From Acidimicrobiales bacterium (lineage in GTDB: Bacteria > Actinomycetota > Acidimicrobiia > Acidimicrobiales > JAMCQF01), in assembly GCA_027366675.1 (NCBI GenBank), contig DAHXND010000112.1, positions 1-36,915 of the forward strand: a DNA stretch of 36,915 nucleotides, written 5' to 3'. The notes under the pieces are model-generated. The model was not told the DNA's origin. It searched no databases and was given only the letters and a program-made list of their open reading frames with translations. The translations under genes were made by a program, and so were the position numbers. How positions within the stretch are numbered: position 1 is the first letter of the stretch; every line of letters begins with the position of its first letter. This document shows positions 25,647-32,559 of the stretch, in pieces.

Positions 25647-26515
25647 TATCTCCCTCCTGCCAGACCCGACGGAGCAGCCTGGACTGCGGCTCCAGACGGC
25701 ACGGACGACCCGATCCGGAGCGCCTGGACTGTCGCTTCCACATCGTGAACACGTACCATGCTGGCTCCCTGGTGCACGCTCCACACCGCCATAGCCACGG
25801 ATGTCTCCATGCGCTCCGATGGCGGGCTGGGAGTGCCATCCCGCAGCGGAGCCACGCGCCCGAGGAATGACTTCCTACTCGTACCGACGAGCAACGAGGA
25901 ACCGGCAGGCGCCATCTTGTCCAGGTGAGCAAGGAGCTCAAGGTTATGCAAAGCTGTCTTGCCGAATCCGATCCCCGGATCCACCCAGATCTCGGGCACG
26001 CCGAGCTCCAGGCCAAGGGCCGCGCGCTCTTCCAGGTAGTCCCTAACCTCTTCCACCACGTCATCGTACCTAGGTGAGAGCTGCATGTCTGCCGGGGTGC
26101 CTCTCATATGCATGGCAACCCAGCCGACCCCGTGTGAGGCGGCGACCTGCGCCAGGTCTCCAGACGCGGTTATGTCATTTATAAGCGTGGCCCCCGAGTG
26201 AACTGCCTCGACCGCCACGGCCGCCTTCCGGGTATCTATGGAGACGCGCACGATAGGGGCAAGCGCCTCCACGACCGGGAGGACCCTGCGCAGCTCCTCG
26301 GCCTCGGGCACCGTGGAGGAGTAGGGGCGGCTGGACTCTCCCCCTACGTCCACCACGTCTGCACCTTCGGCGACTAGATCTTGCCCGTGAGCGATTGCCC
26401 GGTCGTGATCGAAATACCGCCCTCCGTCGAAGAAAGAATCAGGAGTGACATTGCATACCCCCATGACGAGCACAGCGCGGGGCCGCCCGGTTCGGTCAGC
26501 CCACAGGGTGCTCAT
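25646..26515 (-). CDS. folP: Dihydropteroate synthase
   Basis: This enzyme joins 6-hydroxymethyl-dihydropterin pyrophosphate and p-aminobenzoate, the step blocked by sulfonamides. It has [15 protein letters not shown] (loop 1), [10 protein letters not shown] (loop 2), [25 protein letters not shown] and GTSRKSFLG. The length is 289 residues from ATG 26515, which overlaps the folE stop as ATGA; a longer frame to 26635 is spurious. It is followed directly by the pseudophosphatase-like gene. Confidence 0.95.
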   Translation of the reverse strand: MSTLWADRTGRPRAVLVMGVCNVTPDSFFDGGRYFDHDRAIAHGQDLVAEGADVVDVGGESSRPYSSTVPEAEELRRVLPVVEALAPIVRVSIDTRKAAVAVEAVHSGATLINDITASGDLAQVAASHGVGWVAMHMRGTPADMQLSPRYDDVVEEVRDYLEERAALGLELGVPEIWVDPGIGFGKTALHNLELLAHLDKMAPAGSSLLVGTSRKSFLGRVAPLRDGTPSPPSERMETSVAMAVWSVHQGASMVRVHDVEATVQALRIGSSVPSGAAVQAAPSGLAGGR

Positions 26516-27153
26516 CGTCCATGCACGAACTGCATGCCCTCTGCCCGCGTAGCCGGATCGGTACGGAACAGACCACGGACCGATGACGTGACAGTGAGCG
26601 TGCCAGGCTTGTGCACACCCCTCATCGACATGCACAAGTGCTCAGCCTCGAGAATCACGAGAGCGCCTCGAGGCGCCAGGGCACGCTCCAGCGCGTCGGC
26701 CACCTGTGTCGTCAGCCGCTCCTGGACCTGAAGCTGCCTCGCGTAACCATCCACGAGCCTGGCCAGCTTGGACAGACCTGTAATACGACCATCCTCGTTC
26801 GGTATGTATGCGAGGTGAGCGTGCCCGATGAACGGCAGCATGTGATGCTCGCACAGGGACGCGAACGGTATGTCACGCACCATGACCATCTCGTCGTGCC
26901 CAGCAGAGAATGTCGTCTCGAGATGATGATCCGGATCCTCGTAGAAACCAGCGAGCAGCTCCCGGTACATGGCCGCCACACGCGATGGGGTATCCAGCAG
27001 ACCGTCCCTATCTGGATCTTCGCCCAGGGCCGCCAGCAGCTCGCGGATAGCGCGCGCCGCGCGCTCCAGGTCGGGGATGCCCCCCGACCGAGGCCGCTCC
27101 CTATCCGACGCCGAGCGCAGGCCTGCCCTTGCCTCGGGCAGGGCTTCAGTCAT
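26512..27153 (-). CDS. folE: GTP cyclohydrolase I
   Basis: This enzyme converts GTP to dihydroneopterin triphosphate, the first step of folate synthesis. Zinc ligands are in place: Cys101 and His104 in [10 protein letters not shown], and Cys174 in [10 protein letters not shown]. The [11 protein letters not shown] strand and [10 protein letters not shown] helix are typical. I use ATG 27153; a GTG at 27159 would add two residues. Either start lies inside the 3' end of hpt (8- or 14-nt overlap). In most actinobacteria ftsH sits between hpt and folE; here the two genes overlap instead. Confidence 0.95.
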   Translation of the reverse strand: MTEALPEARAGLRSASDRERPRSGGIPDLERAARAIRELLAALGEDPDRDGLLDTPSRVAAMYRELLAGFYEDPDHHLETTFSAGHDEMVMVRDIPFASLCEHHMLPFIGHAHLAYIPNEDGRITGLSKLARLVDGYARQLQVQERLTTQVADALERALAPRGALVILEAEHLCMSMRGVHKPGTLTVTSSVRGLFRTDPATRAEGMQFVHGR

Positions 27154-27763
27154 AGGCACCGCGGTAGGAATGGATATCGCGCAGGTTCCGGAACCGCTCG
27201 CCTACGTCGAGGCCGTAGCCGATCACGAACTGGGGATCGATGGCAAAGCCCGTATAGCGAATCGCGAGGTCAGCACGCTGCTGACCTTTCTTCACCACCA
27301 GAGCGCATATCTCCAGGCTGAGCGGGTGGCGCGTCAGCAGGCTGCGCCGCAGGTACGAGAGCGTGAGACCCGAGTCCACTATGTCCTCGACCACTATCAC
27401 ATGACGACCGGTAAGCTCCTGGTCCAGATCCTTCACGATCCGGACCACGCCACTTGTCTTGGTCGCGCTCCCGTAAGACGCTACGGCCATGAAGTCCAGC
27501 TCGACCTGGAGACGGATCGCCCGAGCAAGGTCGCTGGCGAAAACGAATGCGCCCTTCAGCACCCCGACGAGCAACGGGGGCCGTCCCGCATAATCTCTGG
27601 TGATCTCTGATCCGAGCTCCTCGACTCTCGTGGCTATGGCCCGCTCGGGGAGCACGACCTCACCGACAGCGGGATCCTCCGGGGAGCCGTATGCGCCATC
27701 GACCATCGAGTGGTCCCCGAGGAATCCAGGAGCGTCCACCGCTCGAGCCAGGCGTCCGGACAT
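27146..27763 (-). CDS. hpt: Hypoxanthine-guanine phosphoribosyltransferase
   Basis: This purine salvage enzyme forms IMP or GMP from the base and PRPP. The PRPP-binding motif [13 protein letters not shown] (about 122-134), the [15 protein letters not shown] loop and the C-terminal [19 protein letters not shown] are diagnostic. It has 205 residues. ATG 27763 gives a slightly long N-terminus; Met20 is an alternative, and neither has a strong ribosome site. It follows tilS by 62 bp, a conserved actinobacterial pairing. Confidence 0.94.
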   Translation of the reverse strand: MSGRLARAVDAPGFLGDHSMVDGAYGSPEDPAVGEVVLPERAIATRVEELGSEITRDYAGRPPLLVGVLKGAFVFASDLARAIRLQVELDFMAVASYGSATKTSGVVRIVKDLDQELTGRHVIVVEDIVDSGLTLSYLRRSLLTRHPLSLEICALVVKKGQQRADLAIRYTGFAIDPQFVIGYGLDVGERFRNLRDIHSYRGAYD

Positions 27764-27825
27764 CGTACCCGATGGTAGCGCCTCCCGGCGCCATTACGAA
27801 TTCTCAAGCGATCGAGCCCCGCACG

Positions 27826-28836
27826 TCACTTCCCTTCGGGGGCGAGAAGCACCAGGCGCCCTCGGTGGCGGGAGACGCGAGTCCCACCCGCCAGCTCAGT
27901 GGCCCTAACGTAGCCCCGAGCCACTGCCAGAACACGCTCGACCGCCGCCTGGCTGGGAGGGTACGCCTCGGCTGCCTGGCCATCTGATGGCTGCCCGTAC
28001 CCGCCCGGACCTTCAGGCTCTAGGTCCTCGCTCCATGCCCTGGCGTTCGTCTCCTCGCTCCATGCCCTGGCGTTCGTCTCCTGGATCCAGCGCCCGGCGC
28101 TCGTCTCCTGGATCCAGCGCCTGACTGCTCGCCGGGACACTACAGCAGGAGCATTGCGCAGGGCAGCAGAGTCGGTCGGATCCAATGCCGCCGCCAGGGA
28201 GTCCAGGAAATCGGCCTCGTCCCTCAGGAGTCCAGCCTGCCTGCAGAGAACCGGGACGATGTCCCTGCCCGAGAGCTTGTCCAGCAGGGGAAGCAGCTCG
28301 TTTCGCACCCGGTTGCGCCTGAACCGGGGCTCCTGGTTCATGGGATCATGGACGGGCGAAAGGCCCAGAGAGGCGCATAGGCCATGGGTGTCGCTTCGCC
28401 GGAGTGCAAGTATCGGGTGCTCGAAGCCCGGTCGCATTGCCGAGAGCCCGCGCGATCCTGCGCCCCTCAGGAGGTTCAGCAGCACAGTCTCGGCTTGGTC
28501 ATCTGCGGTATGGCCTGTCGCGGCTCCCCTCGGCAGCGCAGCACGGCGAGCGTCGCGCGCACGCGCCTCCAGGTTCGGACCGGGAGGCACCGAGATCAGC
28601 CGCCGCTCGAAAGCTGCCCCGAAACGGGCTGCGGCCTGCTCCACGACGGCTTGGTCCACCATGGTGCCATCTCCCCTGAGGCCATGGTCAACATATATAG
28701 CCGTGACAATGCAACCGGCCGCCGTTGCGAGCGCGAGCAGTGCAAGCGAGTCCGGGCCACCTGAGACCGCGCAGCTCACAGGCGTCCCTGGCTCTGGAAA
28801 GGTGCATGCTTCGAGCAGGCCGCCAAGATCACTCAC
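27826..28836 (-). CDS. tilS: tRNA(Ile)-lysidine synthase with an internal 9-residue repeat
   Basis: TilS puts lysine on C34 of the tRNA-Ile with anticodon CAU, so that it reads AUA. The ATP-binding PP-loop motif SGGPDS (25-30), YVDHGLR and GHTADDQAETVLLNLLRG are all present. Near the C-terminal side is a run of about four 9-residue units (RWIQETSAG, RWIQETNAR, AWSEETNAR, AWSED), encoded by 27-bp repeats, which is unusual for the family. GTG 28836 overlaps the stop of the upstream metalloprotease gene (GTGA). Confidence 0.93.
   Translation of the reverse strand: MSDLGGLLEACTFPEPGTPVSCAVSGGPDSLALLALATAAGCIVTAIYVDHGLRGDGTMVDQAVVEQAAARFGAAFERRLISVPPGPNLEARARDARRAALPRGAATGHTADDQAETVLLNLLRGAGSRGLSAMRPGFEHPILALRRSDTHGLCASLGLSPVHDPMNQEPRFRRNRVRNELLPLLDKLSGRDIVPVLCRQAGLLRDEADFLDSLAAALDPTDSAALRNAPAVVSRRAVRRWIQETSAGRWIQETNARAWSEETNARAWSEDLEPEGPGGYGQPSDGQAAEAYPPSQAAVERVLAVARGYVRATELAGGTRVSRHRGRLVLLAPEGK
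28025..28132. repeat. 27-bp in-frame tandem repeat in tilS, about four units
   Basis: Units at 28025-28051 and 28052-28078 are identical. Units at 28079-28105 and 28106-28132 are diverged from those but similar to each other in their first half. The 27-bp period keeps the reading frame. The identity of two units points to a recent duplication within an older one. Confidence 0.85.
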
Positions 28837-30014
28837 GGCTGCTGATCCCCCGATCCAACCCGTTTGATGAAGCGCCTCGGGTCACGGATCTCCTCCAACG
28901 ACGGAAGCCACGCAGGTCCCTGCCAGACCTTGGCCACGAGGCTGTCACCTCCCGCCTCTTGCAAGGCTTTCACGAAACGCTCCCCAGCCGCGTACTGCCT
29001 GAGCTTTGCCTCCAGCCCGAGGGCCTGGCGCAGGAGCCGCTCCGGGAGTAGCCCCCTCTCTGCACGGCGCCGGTCGAGCACCGCAGCGAAGTGGCGGGCT
29101 TCCGGCAACCGTCCCAGCGAAGCCTTTTCCATCATCGCGTCCCCGTGACCTTCCAGCAGGCTCATGAGTGCCTGCATCCTGGCGAGCAGCTCACGCTGGG
29201 CCGGCGTAGCGACGAGCCCCATAGCACCGATCTCCATCAACGGGTTACGCCCAGATCGCGTCTCACTCGCGAACCAGCGCAGGTTCTCGAGGAGCTGACC
29301 GGGGTCGGGGCGCACCAGCGTGAGCGCCTCTCTGACAAGCGACTGGAAGTAGTCACGAAGCCAGTGCACGCCCATGAACTGCGCGCGGTGGGTCAGCTCG
29401 TGGATCGCGAGCCAGAGGCGAAACGGCCGGCTGGGGAAGGCGTACCTACGCTCCAGATCTACGACATTCGGGCCAACGAAATATACCGTATCGGGATCAC
29501 CCAGGACAGGCGCGAGACGATCAGGCGCGACCGTTCGGTCCGTACCGGCGTCCCGGCCTGACTCGACCGCTGCCGCCTCGTCGATCAGGAGGATATCGTA
29601 CTGACCAAGCACGCGACCCGACATCCAGCCCAGGACCGTGCCCACCTGGGCGCCTGCAGCCAGCCTGCTGACCCGGAGCATGGCATCTGGGGTGAGCTCC
29701 CACGCAGCTCCGCTGCGCCTGGCCGGGGCCGGGACAATTCCGAGGAGCCGGTGCAGAGACGCTATGTTCGCCATGGCCCACCCTGCGCGACCTGTCACGA
29801 GTGCCCGAGCCGGGCCACCCGAGTGAGCGAGACCGGTTGCCTCTTCGACGAGCGACTCCGCGACCGGGACCAGCTCGGCGAAGTCGTCTTCCAAGCTGTC
29901 GTAGCGGTAGGACTGCTCTTCCCGCTCTTCCCGCTTGCTCCCCGCCCTGGTGGCAACACGCTCTGCCACGTGCCAGTCTATGAGCTCGTCCATGGATGCG
30001 GCTTCTCTGGCCAT
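28833..30014 (-). CDS. DUF2342 zinc metalloprotease-like protein
   Basis: The 393-residue product belongs to the actinobacterial DUF2342 family (TIGR03624-like, often annotated as a putative hydrolase or F420-biosynthesis-associated protein). It has the zincin motif HELTH (205-209, AIHELTHRAQFMGVHWL) and a later EGHGDAMME that may supply further ligands. There is no signal peptide. The substrate is unknown. The start ATG 30014 has no strong ribosome site; Met8 is an alternative. It overlaps tilS by 4 nt, a pairing that is common in actinobacteria. The 161 bp upstream to the anti-sigma gene contain no recognised gene. Confidence 0.85.
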   Translation of the reverse strand: MAREAASMDELIDWHVAERVATRAGSKREEREEQSYRYDSLEDDFAELVPVAESLVEEATGLAHSGGPARALVTGRAGWAMANIASLHRLLGIVPAPARRSGAAWELTPDAMLRVSRLAAGAQVGTVLGWMSGRVLGQYDILLIDEAAAVESGRDAGTDRTVAPDRLAPVLGDPDTVYFVGPNVVDLERRYAFPSRPFRLWLAIHELTHRAQFMGVHWLRDYFQSLVREALTLVRPDPGQLLENLRWFASETRSGRNPLMEIGAMGLVATPAQRELLARMQALMSLLEGHGDAMMEKASLGRLPEARHFAAVLDRRRAERGLLPERLLRQALGLEAKLRQYAAGERFVKALQEAGGDSLVAKVWQGPAWLPSLEEIRDPRRFIKRVGSGDQQP

Positions 30015-30175
30015 GAGCGCACGCTAGCCGTCGAGAGCCTGCACGGGAACGCGACACGCTCCTCCGCGAATCACCCAGGCTCACCCCGGGCTGGTCTGGG
30101 CGGATCCAAGCGGGCGACGCAGCACCGGGCCGGCTGGGTCCTTCTTGTTCGGGCCGGGTAGCTCAGCTGGCTAGC

Positions 30176-30502
30176 TCAGCCGGGCTCTCCGGATCGACCG
30201 GTCTGGCGGGTTCGGTCCGCGGGCTTCGCCGACTTGCCTGCTTCGTGCTGTATGGCGCGAGCAACACGCTCGCGCAGGGATTCGGGGACGCGGTCCTGGC
30301 AACGCCGCGCTATAACATGGCGCAGCTCCGCCTCGAAGTCGAAAGCGTTCAGGCAAGGCCGGCATTCGTCCAGGTGACGCCGGATCGCAGCCCGCCGATC
30401 CTCGGTCAGCTCGCCATCGAGGAAATGGTACAGGCGATGGACGGTCTCCCTGCAGCTATCCTCACAGGACGCTGACCCGTCCGGCCTGTCCGCATCACCC
30501 AT
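30176..30502 (-). CDS. Zinc-binding anti-sigma factor, RsrA-like
   Basis: This 108-residue ZAS-domain protein probably holds the adjacent sigma factor inactive in reducing conditions. Motif His43-x3-Cys47-x2-Cys50 (RHLDECRPC) is present, as are N-terminal Cys13 and Cys17, matching the RsrA/RshA mode where thiol oxidation releases zinc and the sigma factor. The C-terminal tail is polar. ATG 30502 has AGGGG 7 nt upstream. It lies 131 bp after the sigma gene in the same direction. Confidence 0.88.
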   Translation of the reverse strand: MGDADRPDGSASCEDSCRETVHRLYHFLDGELTEDRRAAIRRHLDECRPCLNAFDFEAELRHVIARRCQDRVPESLRERVARAIQHEAGKSAKPADRTRQTGRSGEPG

Positions 30503-30586
30503 GAAAGACCCCTATATAACCGGCTAGCTGCACCGATATCATCATAGAGTCCGAGACACCCGACCAGCGCGGCTAGGGCACGACGC

Positions 30587-30628
30587 GCTTTCACCACTCA
30601 TGCTGCAGCTTTCACCACTCATGCTGCA
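30587..30628. repeat. Perfect 21-bp tandem duplication next to the sigma gene stop
   Basis: GCTTTCACCACTCATGCTGCA occurs twice in tandem (30587-30607, 30608-30628), ending 5 bp from the sigma factor stop codon at 30634, in the gap before the anti-sigma gene. Confidence 0.9.
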
Positions 30629-30633
30629 GGGTT

Positions 30634-31287
30634 TCAACGCTTGGACTGCTCTCTCGCTCTACCGTCACCAGCCACCACTGGGCTCGACTGGGCCGGCGGC
30701 TGCGAGTGGCCTGTAGATGCCACCTGTGGCGGGACGATGCCATTGGCGACCGCGAACGCGAGAAGAGACCTCTGGAGCGATTTGCGGCCGCGGTGTATCC
30801 TGCTCATGACCGTACCGATGGGCACCTCGAGTATGTCACTGATCTCCTTGTAGGAGAACCCTTCCACGTCGGCCAGGAGCACGGCTATCCTGAACTGCTC
30901 GGGAAGCGACTCGAGAGCCTCCTTCACCTCCACATCTGTGATGCGGTCGAGAACCTCCTCCTCGGCGCTCCGACCCAGATGGGAGTCTGCCAGCTGAGAG
31001 ATGTGCTTGTAAAGATATAGATCCTCCACGTCATCGACGTTCGACGGCTCCGGGTGCCGTTGGGCTTGGCGGTAGCGATTTATGTAGGTGTTCGTCAGGA
31101 TCTTGTAGAGCCAGGCTCTTAGGTTCGTGCCCTCTTCGAACGTGTTGAAGGAGCGGAACGCCTTCAGGTAGGTCTCCTGAACCAGGTCCTCGGCATCTGC
31201 GGGGTTGCGCGTCATGCGCATGGCCGCGGAGTACAGAGCGGGCATGTGCTCCATGGCTGTATCGGCGAAGTGCGCTCGGTCGGCCAT
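30634..31287 (-). CDS. ECF sigma factor, SigR/SigH-like
   Basis: This sigma-70 family factor of the oxidative-stress (SigR/SigH) type has region 2 ([39 protein letters not shown]) and region 4 ([25 protein letters not shown], then [12 protein letters not shown]). With the RsrA-like gene downstream, thiol stress is the likely signal. The C-terminus has a low-complexity Pro/Ser/Gln tail of about 30 residues. I use ATG 31287; the frame stays open to ATG 31374, which would add 29 residues (a longer isoform is known for Streptomyces SigR). Within that extension lies a GGAAC-9 nt-GTTCC dyad. No SigR-type promoter with correct spacing was found upstream. Confidence 0.88.
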   Translation of the reverse strand: MADRAHFADTAMEHMPALYSAAMRMTRNPADAEDLVQETYLKAFRSFNTFEEGTNLRAWLYKILTNTYINRYRQAQRHPEPSNVDDVEDLYLYKHISQLADSHLGRSAEEEVLDRITDVEVKEALESLPEQFRIAVLLADVEGFSYKEISDILEVPIGTVMSRIHRGRKSLQRSLLAFAVANGIVPPQVASTGHSQPPAQSSPVVAGDGRAREQSKR

Positions 31288-31373
31288 GACTGGACGATAG
31301 CTCGTCGCTACCCTGCGGGCACTTCTCGCTGATAGGAACAGTGCTTCAGTTCCCATCACACCGGCGAGCTCCA

Positions 31374-31467
31374 CCGATCAGCCAACCAGGCCGAGTGCGT
31401 GAGCGGCCACGAGGGCCATACAGGCCGATCAGCCGACCAGGCCGAGTGCGTGAGCGGCCACGAGGGC
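31374..31467. repeat. 43-bp direct duplication (period 51) covering the flavodoxin-gene stop
   Basis: The segment 31425-31467, with the last codons and stop of the flavodoxin-like gene, recurs with one mismatch at 31374-31416. The extra copy also holds the HALGLVG-stop sequence and sits immediately before the longest possible start of the sigma gene. Confidence 0.88.
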
Positions 31468-31890
31468 AGCTATCTCCCCGCATGCGGTGCTGTCCTCCCT
31501 GGCCGGTGTCCCTATGACCACGAGCGGCGGAGCCACCCTCCGCCACGAGAGCCCGGTGGTTATCACCTCGATTGCCCGAAGCGCTCCCGCGACGTCCTCG
31601 TTACCGTGGACGTAGGCGGCGTAAGGCCGTCCCGCGGTCTCTGACAGGCAGGGGTAGTAGATCTGATCGAAGAAGTGCTTCAGGGCGCCTGATATATACC
31701 CTATGTTCGCTGGGGTTCCGAGCACGATACCGTCCGACTCGAGCACGTCCGTGACGTTAGCTCCAAGAGCTGGGCGCGACACGATCTCCACGCCTTCCAG
31801 GCCCGGCTGCGCCAGCCCGGAGATGGCTGCCTCGTGGAGGGTGTGAAGCGCAGGAGAGGTAGTGTGGTGAACGACCAGGATACGGGTCAT
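31429..31890 (-). CDS. Flavodoxin-like NAD(P)H-dependent FMN reductase family protein
   Basis: The 153-residue product has a flavodoxin fold: ILVVHHTTSPALHTLHEAA (phosphate loop), then DGIVLGTPANIGYISGALKHFFDQIYY, typical of WrbA-like and NADPH-dependent FMN reductases. It probably carries FMN and acts as a cytoplasmic quinone or flavin reductase; the partner is unknown. ATG 31890 has no ribosome site within the 23-bp gap to the divergent peroxiredoxin gene, so the mRNA is probably leaderless. Confidence 0.82.
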   Translation of the reverse strand: MTRILVVHHTTSPALHTLHEAAISGLAQPGLEGVEIVSRPALGANVTDVLESDGIVLGTPANIGYISGALKHFFDQIYYPCLSETAGRPYAAYVHGNEDVAGALRAIEVITTGLSWRRVAPPLVVIGTPAREDSTACGEIAALVAAHALGLVG

Positions 31891-31900
31891 GGCAACGCGA

Positions 31901-31908
31901 TAATATTA
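31901..31908. promoter_or_regulatory. Palindromic shared -10 element for two divergent leaderless genes
   Basis: TAATATTA (31901-31908) is a perfect palindrome in a 23-bp divergent gap. On the plus strand TAATAT (31901-31906) ends 7 bases before the peroxiredoxin GTG (31914). On the minus strand TATTAT is 9 bases before the flavodoxin ATG (31890). Neither gene has a ribosome site, so both mRNAs should start at or very near the start codon. Confidence 0.6.
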
Positions 31909-31913
31909 CTTTC

Positions 31914-32396
31914 GTGCTAAGAGTGGGAGACACCGTATCCGATTTCGCCCTACCCGACCAGTCCGGCTCGACACGCCAACTGAGCGAGTTCCTCGCCACA
32001 GGCCCGGTCGTCTTGTTCTTCTATCCAGCCGCTATGACGTTCGGCTGCACGAAGGAGAGCTGCCACTTCCGGGATCTTGGCAAGGAGTTCGCCGAGATAG
32101 GAGCGCACCGGATCGGCATAAGTGCCGATGCGGTAGATAAGCAGAAGCGATTCGCAGACAAGCACGGGTTCGACTATCCACTCCTCTCTGATACTGACCG
32201 CGTGGTCGCAGATCAGTTCGGCGTGACCAGTGGCTTCAAGCTAGGCCCCGTGCGGCGCGTCACCTTTGTCATAGGTACGGATGCGAAGGTTCTCGGAGTC
32301 ATCGGGTCGGAGCTCCGCTTCGCCACCCATGGCGACCAGGCCCTGGACCTTCTGCGCAGGAAGGCAGAGAGCCCGGGAGGAGACTCGAGCTCCTGA
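31914..32396 (+). CDS. bcp: PrxQ/Bcp-type thiol peroxidase
   Basis: This 160-residue peroxiredoxin reduces hydrogen peroxide and organic peroxides. The peroxidatic Cys45 and resolving Cys50 lie in MTFGCTKESCHF, the atypical 2-Cys PrxQ pattern, although the usual PGxxTPGC reads PAAMTFGC. LFFYP before it and the ISAD...KRFADKHGFDYPLLSD segment are typical. The start is GTG 31914, with no ribosome site, matching a leaderless transcript. Its divergent flavodoxin partner and the nearby SigR/RsrA pair suggest a thiol-stress setting. It is the last backbone gene before the GC-richer island. Confidence 0.92.
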   Translation: MLRVGDTVSDFALPDQSGSTRQLSEFLATGPVVLFFYPAAMTFGCTKESCHFRDLGKEFAEIGAHRIGISADAVDKQKRFADKHGFDYPLLSDTDRVVADQFGVTSGFKLGPVRRVTFVIGTDAKVLGVIGSELRFATHGDQALDLLRRKAESPGGDSSS

Positions 32397-32404
32397 CCTG
32401 CGCA

Positions 32405-32536
32405 TTACGATTTCCTCAGGTGCGCTGTCGGGTGTAGAGCGAGCTCAGCACGACGGCGGCGACCAGGCTCAACGTCGCGGCGAGCCCGTTCCGCCACGGC
32501 TGGATCGAGGCTCACAGTTACCTTGGCGACGGTCAT
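32405..32536 (-). pseudogene. Truncated ribbon-helix-helix antitoxin-like ORF
   Basis: This 43-codon frame starts MTVAKVTVSLDPAVAERARR, which closely resembles the N-terminus of small RHH-type antitoxins common in actinobacteria (K-V-T-V-S-L strand, then an ER-AR-DVE helix). After about residue 25 the sequence turns Arg-rich and no longer fits, and it ends at 43 residues where 70-90 are expected. A frameshift or deletion is likely. It begins 24 nt after the DUF499 stop, on the same strand. No toxin gene follows, because the peroxiredoxin gene is next. Confidence 0.5.
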
Positions 32537-32559
32537 ACTTTTACGTCACCAGATGATCG

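Noticed and set aside
30151-30220. tRNA-like sequence (GGGCCGGGTAGCTCAGCTGG, with GGTTCGGTCC about 50 nt later)
   Set aside because: It resembles tRNA box A and part of box B, but the D-stem has no partner (no GAGC), there is no matching 3' acceptor strand, and most of it lies inside the anti-sigma coding sequence. A short 9-bp repeat (TAGCTCAGC) explains part of the likeness.
31288-31374. 29-codon N-terminal extension of the sigma factor
   Set aside because: It is not needed for region 2 and begins at the edge of a duplicated segment. It is kept only as a possible longer isoform.
32413-32500. Hydrophobic peptide frame on the minus strand after DUF499 (IQPWRNGLAATLSLVAAVVL)
   Set aside because: It looks like a membrane tail but has stops just upstream and no start codon. 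The overlapping antitoxin-like frame has a proper ATG.
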